A stretch of 64,000 bases of DNA from Kitasatospora kifunensis. GTDB lineage: Bacteria > Actinomycetota > Actinomycetes > Streptomycetales > Streptomycetaceae. The notes under the pieces were generated by a model, which did not search any database, was not told the DNA's origin, and saw nothing but the letters and a program-made list of their open reading frames with translations. This document shows positions 50,003 through 58,600 of the stretch, piece after piece. The translations under genes were made by a program, and so were the position numbers. The DNA lies in the NCBI RefSeq assembly GCF_014203855.1, contig NZ_JACHJV010000001.1, positions 1,674,001-1,738,000 on the forward strand, read 5' to 3'. Position 1 is the first letter of the stretch. Every line of letters begins with the position of its first letter.

Positions 50003-51202
50003 TTACCAGAAATCGGGCAGGCTGTAGCGGTAGGTGTTGGTGCAGTGCCAGTGGTGGTTTCCGTCGACCCAGGTGGCCACCCCGCGCAGGAAGCGGATCA
50101 CCGTCGGGTCGGGATGGGTGAGCGCCAGCGTGGCGGCGGCGGACTCGAAGGCGTGCATCAGCTCGTTGTGCACCTCGACCGCCTTCAGGTACGCCTCACG
50201 GTCGCTGCGGCCCTCGCGCTCCGCGATCACCACCGGCAGGTTCAGGTGCTTGCCGGGTGCGGCGAGCTCCTTGGTGTACGAGTACAGGTCGTTGACGATC
50301 GTGGTGGCGTTGGAGGCGAGCGCGATGACGCGCTGCATGGCACGCATCGCGTGGAGCTCGGCGGGCAGTTCGTAGCCGCCGACGGAGTCGGTGAGGGTGG
50401 GGCAGGGGCGGAAGTTGTTGAACTGGCGCATCGCCAGGTACTCCCACACCTCGGGGCTGTGGTTCGTCTCGGCCCAGGCCGCCTCCGCGAGGTACCCCAT
50501 GTGCAGACGGGCCATGTCGTGGCGGAACCGGTCCGACTGGGAGGGTGTGGCGGCCCGGGTGAAGTAGTCCATGGCGGAGTGGTAGGCGCGCCGCGGGGCG
50601 TCCGCCTGGAGCGACTCCTCCCACTGCGGCCGGTACTCCTCGGTGGTGTAGAGCGGGTCGAGGGTGGTGTGCGCCAGCAGGAGCCGGCCACCGAGGCCGA
50701 CCGGCGAGCCACCGTGGTCCTCGCAGTAGCAGTCGTCCACCGCGTTCTCGGCCACCATGAACCGGGTGGCGAGCATCAGATGCTCGATGGTCGGGGCATC
50801 CGGGTGGCAGGCGACCATGTACTTGCCGACGGAGAAGCCGTCGAACTGCTCCTCCCACTCCGGCGGATACAGCTCCACCTCCTCCATGGCCCAGGCCTTG
50901 ATCCGCCGGCCCACCTCGGCCACCCGCTCGGCATCGGGCTCGGGGATCGGGTGGTAGTAGAGGCCCGGGATCGGCTCACCCGGCTCGGGCCGCCCCTCCC
51001 GCTCGGGCAGCGCCACCTCCTCGGGCAGCACCGCAGGCTCGGGCAGCGCCGCAGGCTCGGGCAGCGCCGGAGCCTTGGGGAGCGCTGAGCCCTCCGGTAG
51101 CTCTGAGCCCTCCGGGAGCTCCGGACCGCCGGGCCGGTACAGGCTCGACGTGCCGATACCGCTGGGGCCGCGCAGAATCCGCTCCAGGGCAGTGGAATTC
51201 AC
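50003..51202 (-). CDS. 2-Methylisoborneol synthase
   Basis: A 399-residue terpene cyclase that converts 2-methyl-GPP to 2-methylisoborneol. The Mg-binding motifs are VDDCYCEDHGG (DDxxxxE type) and NDLYSYTKE (NSE triad). GLYYHPIPEPDAERVAEVGRRI and GNHHWHCTNTYRYSLPDFW at the C-terminus are typical of the SCO7700-type family. About 70 N-terminal residues are a Pro/Glu/Leu repeat (ELPEGS, ALPEPA units), longer than a simple linker and encoded by tandem repeats. The GTG start at 51202 is the best available although its ribosome site is weak. The cyclic-nucleotide-binding regulator gene often preceding this operon is absent here. Confidence 0.95.
   Translation of the reverse strand: MNSTALERILRGPSGIGTSSLYRPGGPELPEGSELPEGSALPKAPALPEPAALPEPAVLPEEVALPEREGRPEPGEPIPGLYYHPIPEPDAERVAEVGRRIKAWAMEEVELYPPEWEEQFDGFSVGKYMVACHPDAPTIEHLMLATRFMVAENAVDDCYCEDHGGSPVGLGGRLLLAHTTLDPLYTTEEYRPQWEESLQADAPRRAYHSAMDYFTRAATPSQSDRFRHDMARLHMGYLAEAAWAETNHSPEVWEYLAMRQFNNFRPCPTLTDSVGGYELPAELHAMRAMQRVIALASNATTIVNDLYSYTKELAAPGKHLNLPVVIAEREGRSDREAYLKAVEVHNELMHAFESAAATLALTHPDPTVIRFLRGVATWVDGNHHWHCTNTYRYSLPDFW
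51001..51122. repeat. Degenerate 15-18-bp tandem array in the MIB synthase 5' region
   Basis: About seven copies of a unit containing CTCGGGCAGCGCC (exact or near-exact at about 51,002, 51,019, 51,037 and 51,055) and, further on, GAGCCCTCCGGTAGCTCT-like units. In frame they encode ELPEGS/ALPEPA repeats in the disordered N-terminus. Confidence 0.85.
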
Positions 51203-51765
51203 GGCCGCACCGCCATGAACTCACCGGTCAGCGACCGCAATTTATCGGAGAATCTCATAGCGGGCATTGACTACTCCTCAAGTAGAGTTGCCGACTCTTC
51301 CAGCTGGCCTGACCGCCAGCGTGCGCGCCAAATCGCCAACCGCCCTGCTCACAGGCGCACATGGATGACGATCGATCGCTGGCCAAGCCCCCCGGTGCTG
51401 CCTGCGACGCGGTTCGATTCGCACGCCGCTTCACAGCAATTCAAATATATTTTCGCCACCCCAGGATCGCCATGATGACCGGGCCGAAATGGGGCCATCG
51501 CCTCGATAGTAGGGGCCGAAGAAACCGTTTGTCTCGGATAGCGAAGTCTTCAGTTAATACGCCTACTTCGGCAGCAGGCAAGGCCGACACACCGACAACC
51601 CCGGTACCCAGCAGGCCTGTTCCGCCGACTCGCACCCAGAGCACGCAGGAAGAAGCCCAACCGCCCACCCACCCGCGACAATCCAGACGCCCTACCGCAC
51701 CGCCACTCCCCCGACCCCAGGCCCCAACTCCCGGGGCTCAGCGCCCAGATGATGAGGATTCACCC
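51203..51765. other. Non-coding region between MIB operon and membrane protein gene
   Basis: A 563-bp gap between divergent genes. It is noticeably richer in A+T than the genes around it (for example near 51,240-51,300 and 51,435-51,465, with AATTCAAATATATTTT) and so probably contains both promoters. An open frame can be drawn through the right half, but its composition (long Pro/Thr runs) and lack of a ribosome site argue against coding. No convincing inverted repeats were seen. Confidence 0.5.
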
Positions 51766-52680
51766 ATGAGCGAGGTCATAGGCGCCCTGCCGCGCCGACG
51801 CGGACTGCTGGTACTGATCAGCGCCGCCCTCGGCCTGTTCCTGTCCTACGCGTGGTCCGCGAAGCTGGTGGACGACGAGATCGGCTTCACCACCGCCAAC
51901 ACGCTGCTCGGGCACAACGCCGACAAGACCCCGATCGCCGGCACCGCCGCCGGCGTGCTGTTCGCCTTCGTCTCCGGCCTGGCCGGCTCGTTCACCGCGT
52001 GCAACATCGCGGTCTTCGGCGCGGTCGGCTCACTGGTCGGCCGCAGCCGCCGGGAGCGGTTCCTGCAGACCGTCAAACCGCTGGGCTGGCTGGCCGCCGG
52101 GATGATCCCGGTGTCCGCCGCCTACGGCGTGCTGGTCGGCCTGATCGGCACCCGGATGCCGCAGTTCTCGACGGCCGCGGGCAAGGCCGGCGCCATCTCG
52201 CCGCGCAGCGCCCAGTCCATGATCGCGTTCGGGCTGATCGGGCTCGCCATGATCGTGATGGGGCTGGCCGCCGCGGGCGTGATCCCGGATCCGCTGGGCC
52301 CGCTCACCCGGCGCCTGCCGAACGCGCAGCCGGTGGTGCTGGGCGCGCTGGTCGGCGGCTTCCTGATCGGGCGCCCTTACCCACTGTTCCGGGATCTGTT
52401 CCGGCACGCCGCGACCACCCACAACCCGCTGTTCGGCGCGGTCGCGTTCACCCTGCAGTCGATCGGCAACATCCTGGTCATGTCGCTGCTCGTGCTGGCG
52501 GTGACGTACGCCACCGGCGGGCGGCTGCAGCGCCGGCTCGCCGCCGAGCCGGGGCGGGCCGCCGCGCTGACGGCGACGGCCTTCCTGGTCGCCGGCGTCT
52601 TCACGCTGGCCTACTGGGACGTCAAGGCGCTGGGCCAGCTCGGCTACCTCTGGTTCCCGACCGCGCCCTGGAACAGCTGA
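51766..52680 (+). CDS. Polytopic membrane protein of unknown function
   Basis: A 304-residue integral membrane protein with about seven hydrophobic segments (LLVLISAALGLFLSYAW, GVLFAFVSGLAGSFTACNIAVFGAVGSLVG, MIAFGLIGLAMIVMGLAAAG, VVLGALVGGFLIG, LVMSLLVLAVTYA, TATAFLVAGVFTLAYW). The SGLAGSFTACNIAVFGAVG block and duplicated-looking halves recall the CcdA/DsbD-like transporter fold, but the usual cysteine pair is not complete, so this is only a resemblance. ATG at 51766 has GAGG 8 nt upstream. It is a single gene, convergent with TetR. Confidence 0.72.
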   Translation: MSEVIGALPRRRGLLVLISAALGLFLSYAWSAKLVDDEIGFTTANTLLGHNADKTPIAGTAAGVLFAFVSGLAGSFTACNIAVFGAVGSLVGRSRRERFLQTVKPLGWLAAGMIPVSAAYGVLVGLIGTRMPQFSTAAGKAGAISPRSAQSMIAFGLIGLAMIVMGLAAAGVIPDPLGPLTRRLPNAQPVVLGALVGGFLIGRPYPLFRDLFRHAATTHNPLFGAVAFTLQSIGNILVMSLLVLAVTYATGGRLQRRLAAEPGRAAALTATAFLVAGVFTLAYWDVKALGQLGYLWFPTAPWNS

Positions 52681-52700
52681 GGCCTGACCTCCAGCCACTG

Positions 52701-52749
52701 ACGGCGGGCCCGGGTGCCGGCTCCCAGAGCAGGCCCTCAGGCCCGCCGT
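52701..52749. terminator. Inverted repeat between convergent membrane protein and TetR genes
   Basis: ACGGCGGGCC (52701-52710) pairs with GGCCCGCCGT (52740-52749) across a 29-nt interior that can itself fold. The right arm overlaps the TetR gene end, so it could terminate in both directions. Confidence 0.55.
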
Positions 52750-53387
52750 TCGCGTGCCCGGCGCAGCGAGGCGAGGGCCTCCTCGACCTGGTCACCGGCG
52801 CCGACCAGCATGCCGCACAGCTGCGCCTCGAAGCAGGTGTCCGCGTCGTAGGGCTGGATCAGGTAGCCGCCGAGCTCCAGGGTGACCAGGCCGTGCAGCT
52901 GGATCCAGAGCTGATGGGCCACCAACTGGGCGTCCCCGTCCAGTAGTCGGCCCAGCTTCATGCCCCTGGCCACGGCCCCGACCAGGGTCTGCAGCGTGTA
53001 CCGCCCGTGCTGGCGGTCCTCGTCGGTGAGCAGGAAGCCGCCGAGGCTGGAGCCGCCGAACATGACGCTGTAGAGGTTGCGGTGCTCCAGCGCGTTGCGG
53101 CGATAGGCCCAGCCGAGCGCCGCCACATCGGCGACCGGGTCGTTGGTCTCGCGGACCTCGGTCAGGCTGCGGTTGAGGTAGCTGAAGCCCTCCCGCACCA
53201 TCGCCCGGACCAGGTCGTCCTTGCCGCCGAAGTGGGTGTAGACCGCCATGGTCGAGGTGCCGACCTCGGCGGCCAGCCGGCGGGTGGAGAGCGCTTTGGG
53301 GCCCTCCTCGGCGAGCAACCTGGCTGCTACCTCTACGAGTTGGGCGCCGAGTCTGGGATCGATCTGACGGGGGCTCACTATTGACAT
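52737..53387 (-). CDS. TetR-family repressor
   Basis: A 216-residue TetR protein. The N-terminal HTH is ALSTRRLAAEVGTSTMAVYTHFGGKDDLV (about residues 32-60), followed by an all-helical ligand domain with a C-terminal WHG-like region. It is divergent from the carotenoid-oxygenase gene with only 67 bp between start codons, and a near-perfect palindrome lies in that gap. It therefore very likely represses the oxygenase gene and itself, and is released by a ligand that may be the oxygenase substrate or product (inference). Confidence 0.92.
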   Translation of the reverse strand: MSIVSPRQIDPRLGAQLVEVAARLLAEEGPKALSTRRLAAEVGTSTMAVYTHFGGKDDLVRAMVREGFSYLNRSLTEVRETNDPVADVAALGWAYRRNALEHRNLYSVMFGGSSLGGFLLTDEDRQHGRYTLQTLVGAVARGMKLGRLLDGDAQLVAHQLWIQLHGLVTLELGGYLIQPYDADTCFEAQLCGMLVGAGDQVEEALASLRRARERRA

Positions 53388-53409
53388 CCTCTCGGGTCAC
53401 TGCCAATCT

Positions 53410-53430
53410 TTATACAACAGTGTTATATAA
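53410..53430. promoter_or_regulatory. TetR operator-like palindrome
   Basis: A 21-bp near-perfect inverted repeat centred on base 53420; nine of ten arm positions match (half-sites TTATACAACA and, reversed, TTATATAACA). It is markedly A+T-rich in an otherwise GC-rich sequence, and sits between the divergent TetR and carotenoid-oxygenase starts, overlapping the presumed promoters. Confidence 0.82.
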
Positions 53431-53454
53431 CGACGGTATGTGAGGGACCAGACG

Positions 53455-54813
53455 ATGCTCACCCAGCACTCCCACCGCACCTCTCACCTCCTGACCGGCG
53501 GCTACCGGCCGGTCTCGGCAGAGCTCACCGTCCACGACCTCCAGACCATCGGCCAGCTGCCGACCCAGCTCAACGGCACCCTGCTGCGCATCGGCGCCAA
53601 CCCGCTCGGTCCGTACGACCCCGCGCTCGACCACGCCTTCGCCGGCGAGGCCATGGTCCACGGACTGCGGCTGCGCGAGGGCCGGGTCGAGTGGTACCGC
53701 AACCGCTGGATCCGCACCGACCGGGTGGCCCACGCCCTCGGCGAACTCCCCACCCCGGGCCCGCGGTACGGGCTGAGCGACAACGTCAACGCCAACCTCG
53801 TCCAGCACGCCGGGCGCACCCTGGCGCTGGGCGACGGCGGGGCGCTGCCCGTCCACCTGAACGACGAACTGGCCACCTTGGCCCGGATCGACTTCGACGG
53901 CACCCTGCCGGCCGGCTTCGCCGCCCACCCGATCAGCGACCCGCTCACCGGCGAGCTGCACGCCATCACCTACGACCACCGGCAGAGCCACCTCACCCAC
54001 CTCACCGTGGACGCGCTCGGCCGGGTCGGGCGAGCCGAGCCGATCACCGTCAAGGGCACCCCGATGGTGCACGCCTTCTCGCTGACCGACCGTCACGCCA
54101 TCATCTACGACCTGCCCGTCACCTTCGACCTGCGGGCGGCCGCCGCCGGCTCCCGGGTGCCGTACACCTGGGACGAGAACCACGGCGCCCGGCTCGGCCT
54201 GCTGCCGCGCGACGGCGGCGACGCCGACGTCCTGTGGATGGAGATCGACCCCTGCTACGTCTTCCACGCGGTCAACGCCTTCGAGCAGGGCACCCAGACC
54301 GTCATCGACGTGATCCGCCACGAACGGGTCTTCGACCAGGACCCGCTGCACCCCAGCGAGTCCACCCCGACCCTGTGGCGCTGGACCGTGGACCGCCTCA
54401 GCGGCACCGTCCACGAGCAACAACTCGATCGCCGGGTCCAGGAGTTCCCCCGGATCGACGAGCGCTACACCGGCTCGCCCTACCGCTTCGCCTTCACCGT
54501 GGGCCTGCGCCCGGGCGAGGGCGCCGCGCTGGCCGGGCCCGCCCTGCTGCGCCACGACCTCTCGGCCGGGCGGACCGAGGTCCACCAGCTGAAGGCGGGC
54601 CGGGAGGCGGGCGAGACGGTCTTCGTGCCACGCGGCGCCTGCGCGCCCGAGGGGGACGGCTGGCTGCTCACCGTGGCCCACAACACCGCCACCGACCGGG
54701 GCGAGCTGATCGTCATCGACACCGCCGACTTCACCGGCCCGCCGGTCGCCACCGTCCCACTGCCCGCCCGCGTGCCGCACGGCTTCCACACCCACTGGGC
54801 GCCCGCTGCCTGA
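53455..54813 (+). CDS. Carotenoid oxygenase (apocarotenoid/stilbene cleavage family)
   Basis: A 452-residue member of the RPE65/CCD/lignostilbene dioxygenase family, non-heme iron enzymes that cleave C=C bonds. The seven-bladed propeller's iron ligands appear as His in AHPISDPLTGELHAITYDH, MVHAFSLTDRHAIIYDLPV, YVFHAVNAFEQG and the final PHGFHTHW. ATG at 53455 with GAGGG 8 nt upstream is preferred over GTG at 53440. Likely substrates are carotenoids or phenylpropanoid stilbenes. The hydroxycinnamoyl-CoA genes 8 kb away make the latter conceivable, but that is a guess. Controlled by the adjacent TetR. Confidence 0.92.
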   Translation: MLTQHSHRTSHLLTGGYRPVSAELTVHDLQTIGQLPTQLNGTLLRIGANPLGPYDPALDHAFAGEAMVHGLRLREGRVEWYRNRWIRTDRVAHALGELPTPGPRYGLSDNVNANLVQHAGRTLALGDGGALPVHLNDELATLARIDFDGTLPAGFAAHPISDPLTGELHAITYDHRQSHLTHLTVDALGRVGRAEPITVKGTPMVHAFSLTDRHAIIYDLPVTFDLRAAAAGSRVPYTWDENHGARLGLLPRDGGDADVLWMEIDPCYVFHAVNAFEQGTQTVIDVIRHERVFDQDPLHPSESTPTLWRWTVDRLSGTVHEQQLDRRVQEFPRIDERYTGSPYRFAFTVGLRPGEGAALAGPALLRHDLSAGRTEVHQLKAGREAGETVFVPRGACAPEGDGWLLTVAHNTATDRGELIVIDTADFTGPPVATVPLPARVPHGFHTHWAPAA

Positions 54814-54829
54814 GAGGCGCAGCCCCAGG

Positions 54830-54846
54830 GCCACCGGAGCGGTGGC
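54830..54846. terminator. Short hairpin between convergent genes
   Basis: GCCACCG (54830-54836) pairs with CGGTGGC (54840-54846) around a 3-nt loop; the right arm runs into the stop codon of the minus-strand gene. With only 32 bp between the genes this is the only candidate shared terminator. Confidence 0.5.
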
Positions 54847-55598
54847 TACCGGGCCCCAGCCGGCCGGCACGCCACCTCGGTGGCGAAGTCCGGCGGCTGG
54901 AACGGCCCCCAGGCGAAGGCGGGCAGCCAGGTCCCTGGGTCGCCCGTCCAGTCCAGGGCGTAGATCTGCTCCACGGTCCGACGGCCCGTCAACGACCGGT
55001 AGAGGTCGTGCCGATGGCCGCGTACGGTGGCGACCGGTTCACCCTGGCCGGCCAGCCACTCGGCGCCGGGCGTCTGAACTCGCAGCGCCGGCAGCCCCCG
55101 CGCGCCGACCGCCGCCCCGAAGCCGAGCGTCACCAGGTCGAGCGCGACGGGGTAGGCCGGGTGGTCATCGAGGACGGGCAGGCCAAGAGCCGAGCGCAGA
55201 TCGAGCTCGTGCGAGAGGCAGTCCATGATCAGGATCGCGTGCTGACGACGGAACGGCTCCGTCAGCCGCCCCTCCACGCCGGCGTCCAGCGCCGCCCAGG
55301 CCTCCAGCAGCGCGGGCAGCTCGCGCCCTGGCCCGTCGACCGGGATCTCCCACAGATGCCTCTCGGTGCCGTCGACGACGCCACGGCAGACGCTGACCAG
55401 GTGCGCGATCACATCACCCACCGTCCAGCCGGGACAGGCGGGAACCGCGAGTTGCCCGACGTGCGGCTGCTCGACGAGCAACCCAGTGATCAGTTCACGG
55501 GTGGCACGGTACGTGAGGTGGTTGGGTATCCGGTCCCACGGTGGCTCGGACCTTGGTGGCTCGGACATCGGCGGTTCGGACATCGGTGGCTTGGACAT
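54846..55598 (-). CDS. DinB/maleylpyruvate-isomerase-fold mycothiol-dependent protein
   Basis: A 250-residue protein of the actinobacterial MDMPI/TIGR03083 family. VPACPGWTVGDVIAHLVSV is the hallmark His-containing helix; MDCLSHELDLRSALG provides the further metal ligands of the four-helix DinB-like bundle. Such enzymes usually use mycothiol as cofactor or carry out unknown thiol chemistry. AAGGAG lies 6 nt upstream of the first ATG. The first 20 residues (SKPPMSEPPMSEPPRSEPPW) are an in-frame tandem repeat in which each unit has its own ATG, so downstream ATGs are possible starts too. It follows the epimerase-like SDR on the same strand. Confidence 0.85.
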   Translation of the reverse strand: MSKPPMSEPPMSEPPRSEPPWDRIPNHLTYRATRELITGLLVEQPHVGQLAVPACPGWTVGDVIAHLVSVCRGVVDGTERHLWEIPVDGPGRELPALLEAWAALDAGVEGRLTEPFRRQHAILIMDCLSHELDLRSALGLPVLDDHPAYPVALDLVTLGFGAAVGARGLPALRVQTPGAEWLAGQGEPVATVRGHRHDLYRSLTGRRTVEQIYALDWTGDPGTWLPAFAWGPFQPPDFATEVACRPAGAR

Positions 55599-55599
55599 C
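55540..55599. repeat. 15-bp x 4 tandem repeat containing the start codon
   Basis: Units GGTGGCTCGGACATC or close variants at 55540, 55555, 55570 and 55585. On the coding strand three of the four units contain ATGTCC, generating alternative in-frame starts for the DinB-fold gene. Confidence 0.92.
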
Positions 55600-55636
55600 T
55601 GGCGCTCCTTCTTCTCGGGCCGTCCGGTCGTTTCGG

Positions 55637-56695
55637 TCAGCGTATGGCCGCGGCGCTCCGCGGGCGGGCGCAGTCACCCGCCTGGCGGGCGGAGAGCAGG
55701 CCGCCCGTGTGCAGCCAACGCACCGTGTCGCCAAGGCTGTCGGCCAGCGGGCGCGGCGAAAGCCCCCCGGTGGGCACGTCCTTCGCGACCGGCGCGGCGG
55801 CGGCGCAGATGTAGACGGCGCCGTACTCGGCCGGGATGTGCCAGGGCCAGACCCGCTGCACCAGCCCGACCGCCCGGCCGACCGGGAGCATCGCTGCCGG
55901 CGGCAGGAAGAGCGCCGGCAGCCGCCGACCGGTGACCTCACCCACCGATCCCAGGTACTGACGTGTGGTCAGGTACCGCCCTGGGCCGAAGTACCGACCT
56001 CCGGGATCCCGGCCGTGCTCGCGGCCCGGCTCGAGCAGCAGCCGGGCATGCAGCTCGGCGGTGTCCCGCACGTCTCCCAGCGGGAAACCGCCGAGCGGCC
56101 ACATCGGCATCAGCCCACGCAACTCATTGCGCAGCCGGGCGTTCTGGTCGCCCAGATGCGGGTCGTAGGGGCCGATCAGGGCGGGCGGATAGGTGATCGC
56201 CACCGGCGCGCCCTCGGCCTGGAACCGGCGCGCCACCAGCTCGGCCTCGGCCTTGCTGGCCATGTACGCCTCCTTGGGCGAGCCGACCGGCGACTGCGCG
56301 GTGACTTCTCCGGCCGGGGCCGGGTAGAGGGCCGCGACGCTGGAGACGTGGACGATGCGGCCGACCCCGGCCCGCACCGCCGCCTGCAGGACCAGCTCGG
56401 TACCGGACACGTTGGTGCGGCGCAGCTCCGGATACCGACGGGTGTCGAAGGAGTACACGGAGGCGGCGTGCAGCACGGCGTCCACGCCGCGCAGCGCCGC
56501 CGCCACCCGGGCCCGGTCGGTGACGTCACCGGTCACCACCTGCACGGCGGCCGAGGGCACACCGAGCGGCCGCAGCGCCCCCTCGACCCGCGACGGATCG
56601 CGGGCCAGCAGCCGCACCGCGGCACCCTCCCGGACCAGCGCGGCCACCGAGTGCGCTCCGACGAAACCGGTGCCACCGGTCACACAGACCAACAT
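55637..56695 (-). CDS. Extended SDR, NAD-dependent epimerase/dihydroflavonol-reductase-like
   Basis: A 352-residue extended short-chain dehydrogenase. Glycine motif CVTGGTGFVGAHSVAAL at the N-terminus, LARDPSRVEGAL (Arg suggests NADPH), VHVSSVAALYP and the active-site YMASK in KEAYMASKAEAELVA, then PPALIGPYDPHLG. The family includes dihydroflavonol reductases, 3-beta-hydroxysteroid dehydrogenases and sugar epimerases; the C-terminus (WPWHIPAEYGAVYICA) is not diagnostic. It lies 38 bp upstream of the DinB-fold gene and 80 bp downstream of the MFS gene, on the same strand, so a three-gene operon is possible. Confidence 0.88.
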   Translation of the reverse strand: MLVCVTGGTGFVGAHSVAALVREGAAVRLLARDPSRVEGALRPLGVPSAAVQVVTGDVTDRARVAAALRGVDAVLHAASVYSFDTRRYPELRRTNVSGTELVLQAAVRAGVGRIVHVSSVAALYPAPAGEVTAQSPVGSPKEAYMASKAEAELVARRFQAEGAPVAITYPPALIGPYDPHLGDQNARLRNELRGLMPMWPLGGFPLGDVRDTAELHARLLLEPGREHGRDPGGRYFGPGRYLTTRQYLGSVGEVTGRRLPALFLPPAAMLPVGRAVGLVQRVWPWHIPAEYGAVYICAAAAPVAKDVPTGGLSPRPLADSLGDTVRWLHTGGLLSARQAGDCARPRSAAAIR

Positions 56696-56775
56696 GGGCC
56701 CTGTCCTCTCAGCGGGATCCAGCGGGATTCTGACGTTTGTTCAGACGATCAGCCCGCCCCGGCCGGCGGACCCTT

Positions 56776-58410
56776 TCACCCTTCGGCGACCAGCAGGCTC
56801 CGCCCGATCTCCTCCAACCGCCGGTTGCGGGTCTCCGGACCGGTCCACAGGAAGCAGACGGCGGCCACCAGCAGCGGCACCGCGCCGATCAGCGCGGTCA
56901 CCGCGATGGAGGGCACCGCGGCGGAGGCCACCGTCATCGCCAGGATCAGCACCCCGCCGGCCTTGGTCATGCCGGCGGCGAGCCCGGTGCCGCGGGAACG
57001 CACCAGCGTCGGGTAGATCTCGGACGCGTAGCTGGCGACCACCGCGACCACCGAGCTCACCCCCGAGAGCGGGATCACCAACAGCAGTGACAGCAGCAGG
57101 TGGTGGTGGGCCAGCGAGGAGCCGGCCACCACGAAGGCCAGCAGCGTCAGCCCGGTGACCCCCGACACCACGACGATCGTGCGGCGGCTGCCCCAGACGT
57201 GGTACAGCCAGGCGGTGAGCACGGTCAGCGGCAGGCCGAGCAGTGCGGCGTTGCGCACCACGTAGTCCGAGTTGACCGCGGAGTACCCCAGGTGCTGAAG
57301 GTTGGTGGGCACCCAGAGCTGGAACCCGTAGGTCATCAGCCCAACGCCCAAGCCCAGCACGGTGATCGCCAGGGTGGGGCTCAGCAGCGGGCGGCGCAGC
57401 AGGATGCGGAACCCGACGCGCCCCACCGTCTGGTCGAGCTCGACCTCCTCGGGCGCGATCTCCTCGACCGTGGCGCCGTAGCGGGCCATCACCTGCTCGG
57501 CCTCGGCGCGCCGGCCGCGGGCCAGCAGGAAGCGCGGCGACTCGGGGATCCAGCGCTGCAGGGCGATGAAGAGCAGGCCGGTGGGCAGGCCGAGCAGCCA
57601 CAGGATGCGCCAGCTGTAGGTCGGGGTGAGCCAGCCGGCCAGCCAGCTGGTGATCACGTACGCGCCGGCGATGTCACCGCCGATGAGCACCATCAGCCAG
57701 CCCCGGTGGCGGGCCGGGATGGTCTCGGCGAGCAGTGTGAAGGTGATCGGCAGCATGCCGCCCGCGCCGGTGCCCATGACCGCGCACATCGCCAGGTTCC
57801 AGCCGAAGCTCGGCATCGCGCCGCAGATGGAGGTGCTGACGAAGATCACGCCGGCCAGGATGATCGAGGAGCGCCGCCCGATCCGGTCGCCGAGCACCCC
57901 CCACAGCCAGGAGCCGAACACCGTGCCGGCGATGCCCACCAACGGCAGCCAGGAGACCGGGATGTGGCCGTGCGGGTTGCCGGGGGCCTTGAGTCCGTAC
58001 TCGTGCGCGAAGCCGGGTGCCACGAAGGCCAGCGCGGTCGGCTTCATCACGTCGATGGTGACGGCGACGGCCATCACCACCGCGAGCGCGACATGGGCAG
58101 GGCGCATCGGCGCGTCGTCCAACGCGGAGACCCGCAGCCGCGAGGCCGTCTTCTTGATGTCACCGCTGCCCCGCGGCACCAGCCCGTAGCACACGGCCAG
58201 CAGACCCAGCACGATCAGAGCCATACCGATGAGCATCGGGGTGTCCATCGGCATCCCCGCCAGGTGGTAGCCCATATGACGGGCCGCCAGGAACATCGGC
58301 AGGTGGAGCAGGACACCGGCGGTGCAGGCGGCGGCGCCGAGCCAGAAGGCGACCGGGTGTTCGAAGCTTCTCAGTCGTCCGGCGGGTGCGTCGACGGTCG
58401 ATCGGGACAT
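56776..58410 (-). CDS. MFS transporter, sugar/aromatic-acid porter type with extra N-terminal helices
   Basis: A 544-residue major facilitator. Motif A is LWGVLGDRIGRRSSIILAG; the PESPR motif in WIPESPRFLLARGRRAEA and the matching second-half motif place it among sugar-porter/AAHS-like permeases that import sugars or aromatic acids. About 110 N-terminal residues contain two additional hydrophobic helices (PVAFWLGAAACTAGVLLHLPMFL and TPMLIGMALIVLGLLAVCYGL) before the canonical first helix at MRPAHVALAVVMAVAVTIDV, making about 14 helices. ATG at 58410 follows AGGGAG. Substrate unknown; hydroxycinnamates are one possibility given nearby catabolic-type genes. Confidence 0.87.
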   Translation of the reverse strand: MSRSTVDAPAGRLRSFEHPVAFWLGAAACTAGVLLHLPMFLAARHMGYHLAGMPMDTPMLIGMALIVLGLLAVCYGLVPRGSGDIKKTASRLRVSALDDAPMRPAHVALAVVMAVAVTIDVMKPTALAFVAPGFAHEYGLKAPGNPHGHIPVSWLPLVGIAGTVFGSWLWGVLGDRIGRRSSIILAGVIFVSTSICGAMPSFGWNLAMCAVMGTGAGGMLPITFTLLAETIPARHRGWLMVLIGGDIAGAYVITSWLAGWLTPTYSWRILWLLGLPTGLLFIALQRWIPESPRFLLARGRRAEAEQVMARYGATVEEIAPEEVELDQTVGRVGFRILLRRPLLSPTLAITVLGLGVGLMTYGFQLWVPTNLQHLGYSAVNSDYVVRNAALLGLPLTVLTAWLYHVWGSRRTIVVVSGVTGLTLLAFVVAGSSLAHHHLLLSLLLVIPLSGVSSVVAVVASYASEIYPTLVRSRGTGLAAGMTKAGGVLILAMTVASAAVPSIAVTALIGAVPLLVAAVCFLWTGPETRNRRLEEIGRSLLVAEG

Positions 58411-58600
58411 GGGTCTCCCTGATTCTGGGGGCCGATGAGGGCCGTGCACACGGCCACGGCGGCTGGACAGTGGGAGCCATCCTGGTGTTGCCAGCCACGC
58501 CGGGCCTTCTCACAGCGTGCTCAACTATGGCCGAGTCCCGACCCGTTGTCGCGTGGAAAGCCGACTTCTCAGCCGCCGGGTTCTCCGCCCTGCGGGCGCC

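Noticed and set aside
51361..51765. N-terminal extension of the membrane protein gene
   Set aside because: The upstream frame is Pro/Thr-rich, lacks a ribosome site and lies in A+T-richer intergenic DNA; ATG at 51766 has GAGG upstream.
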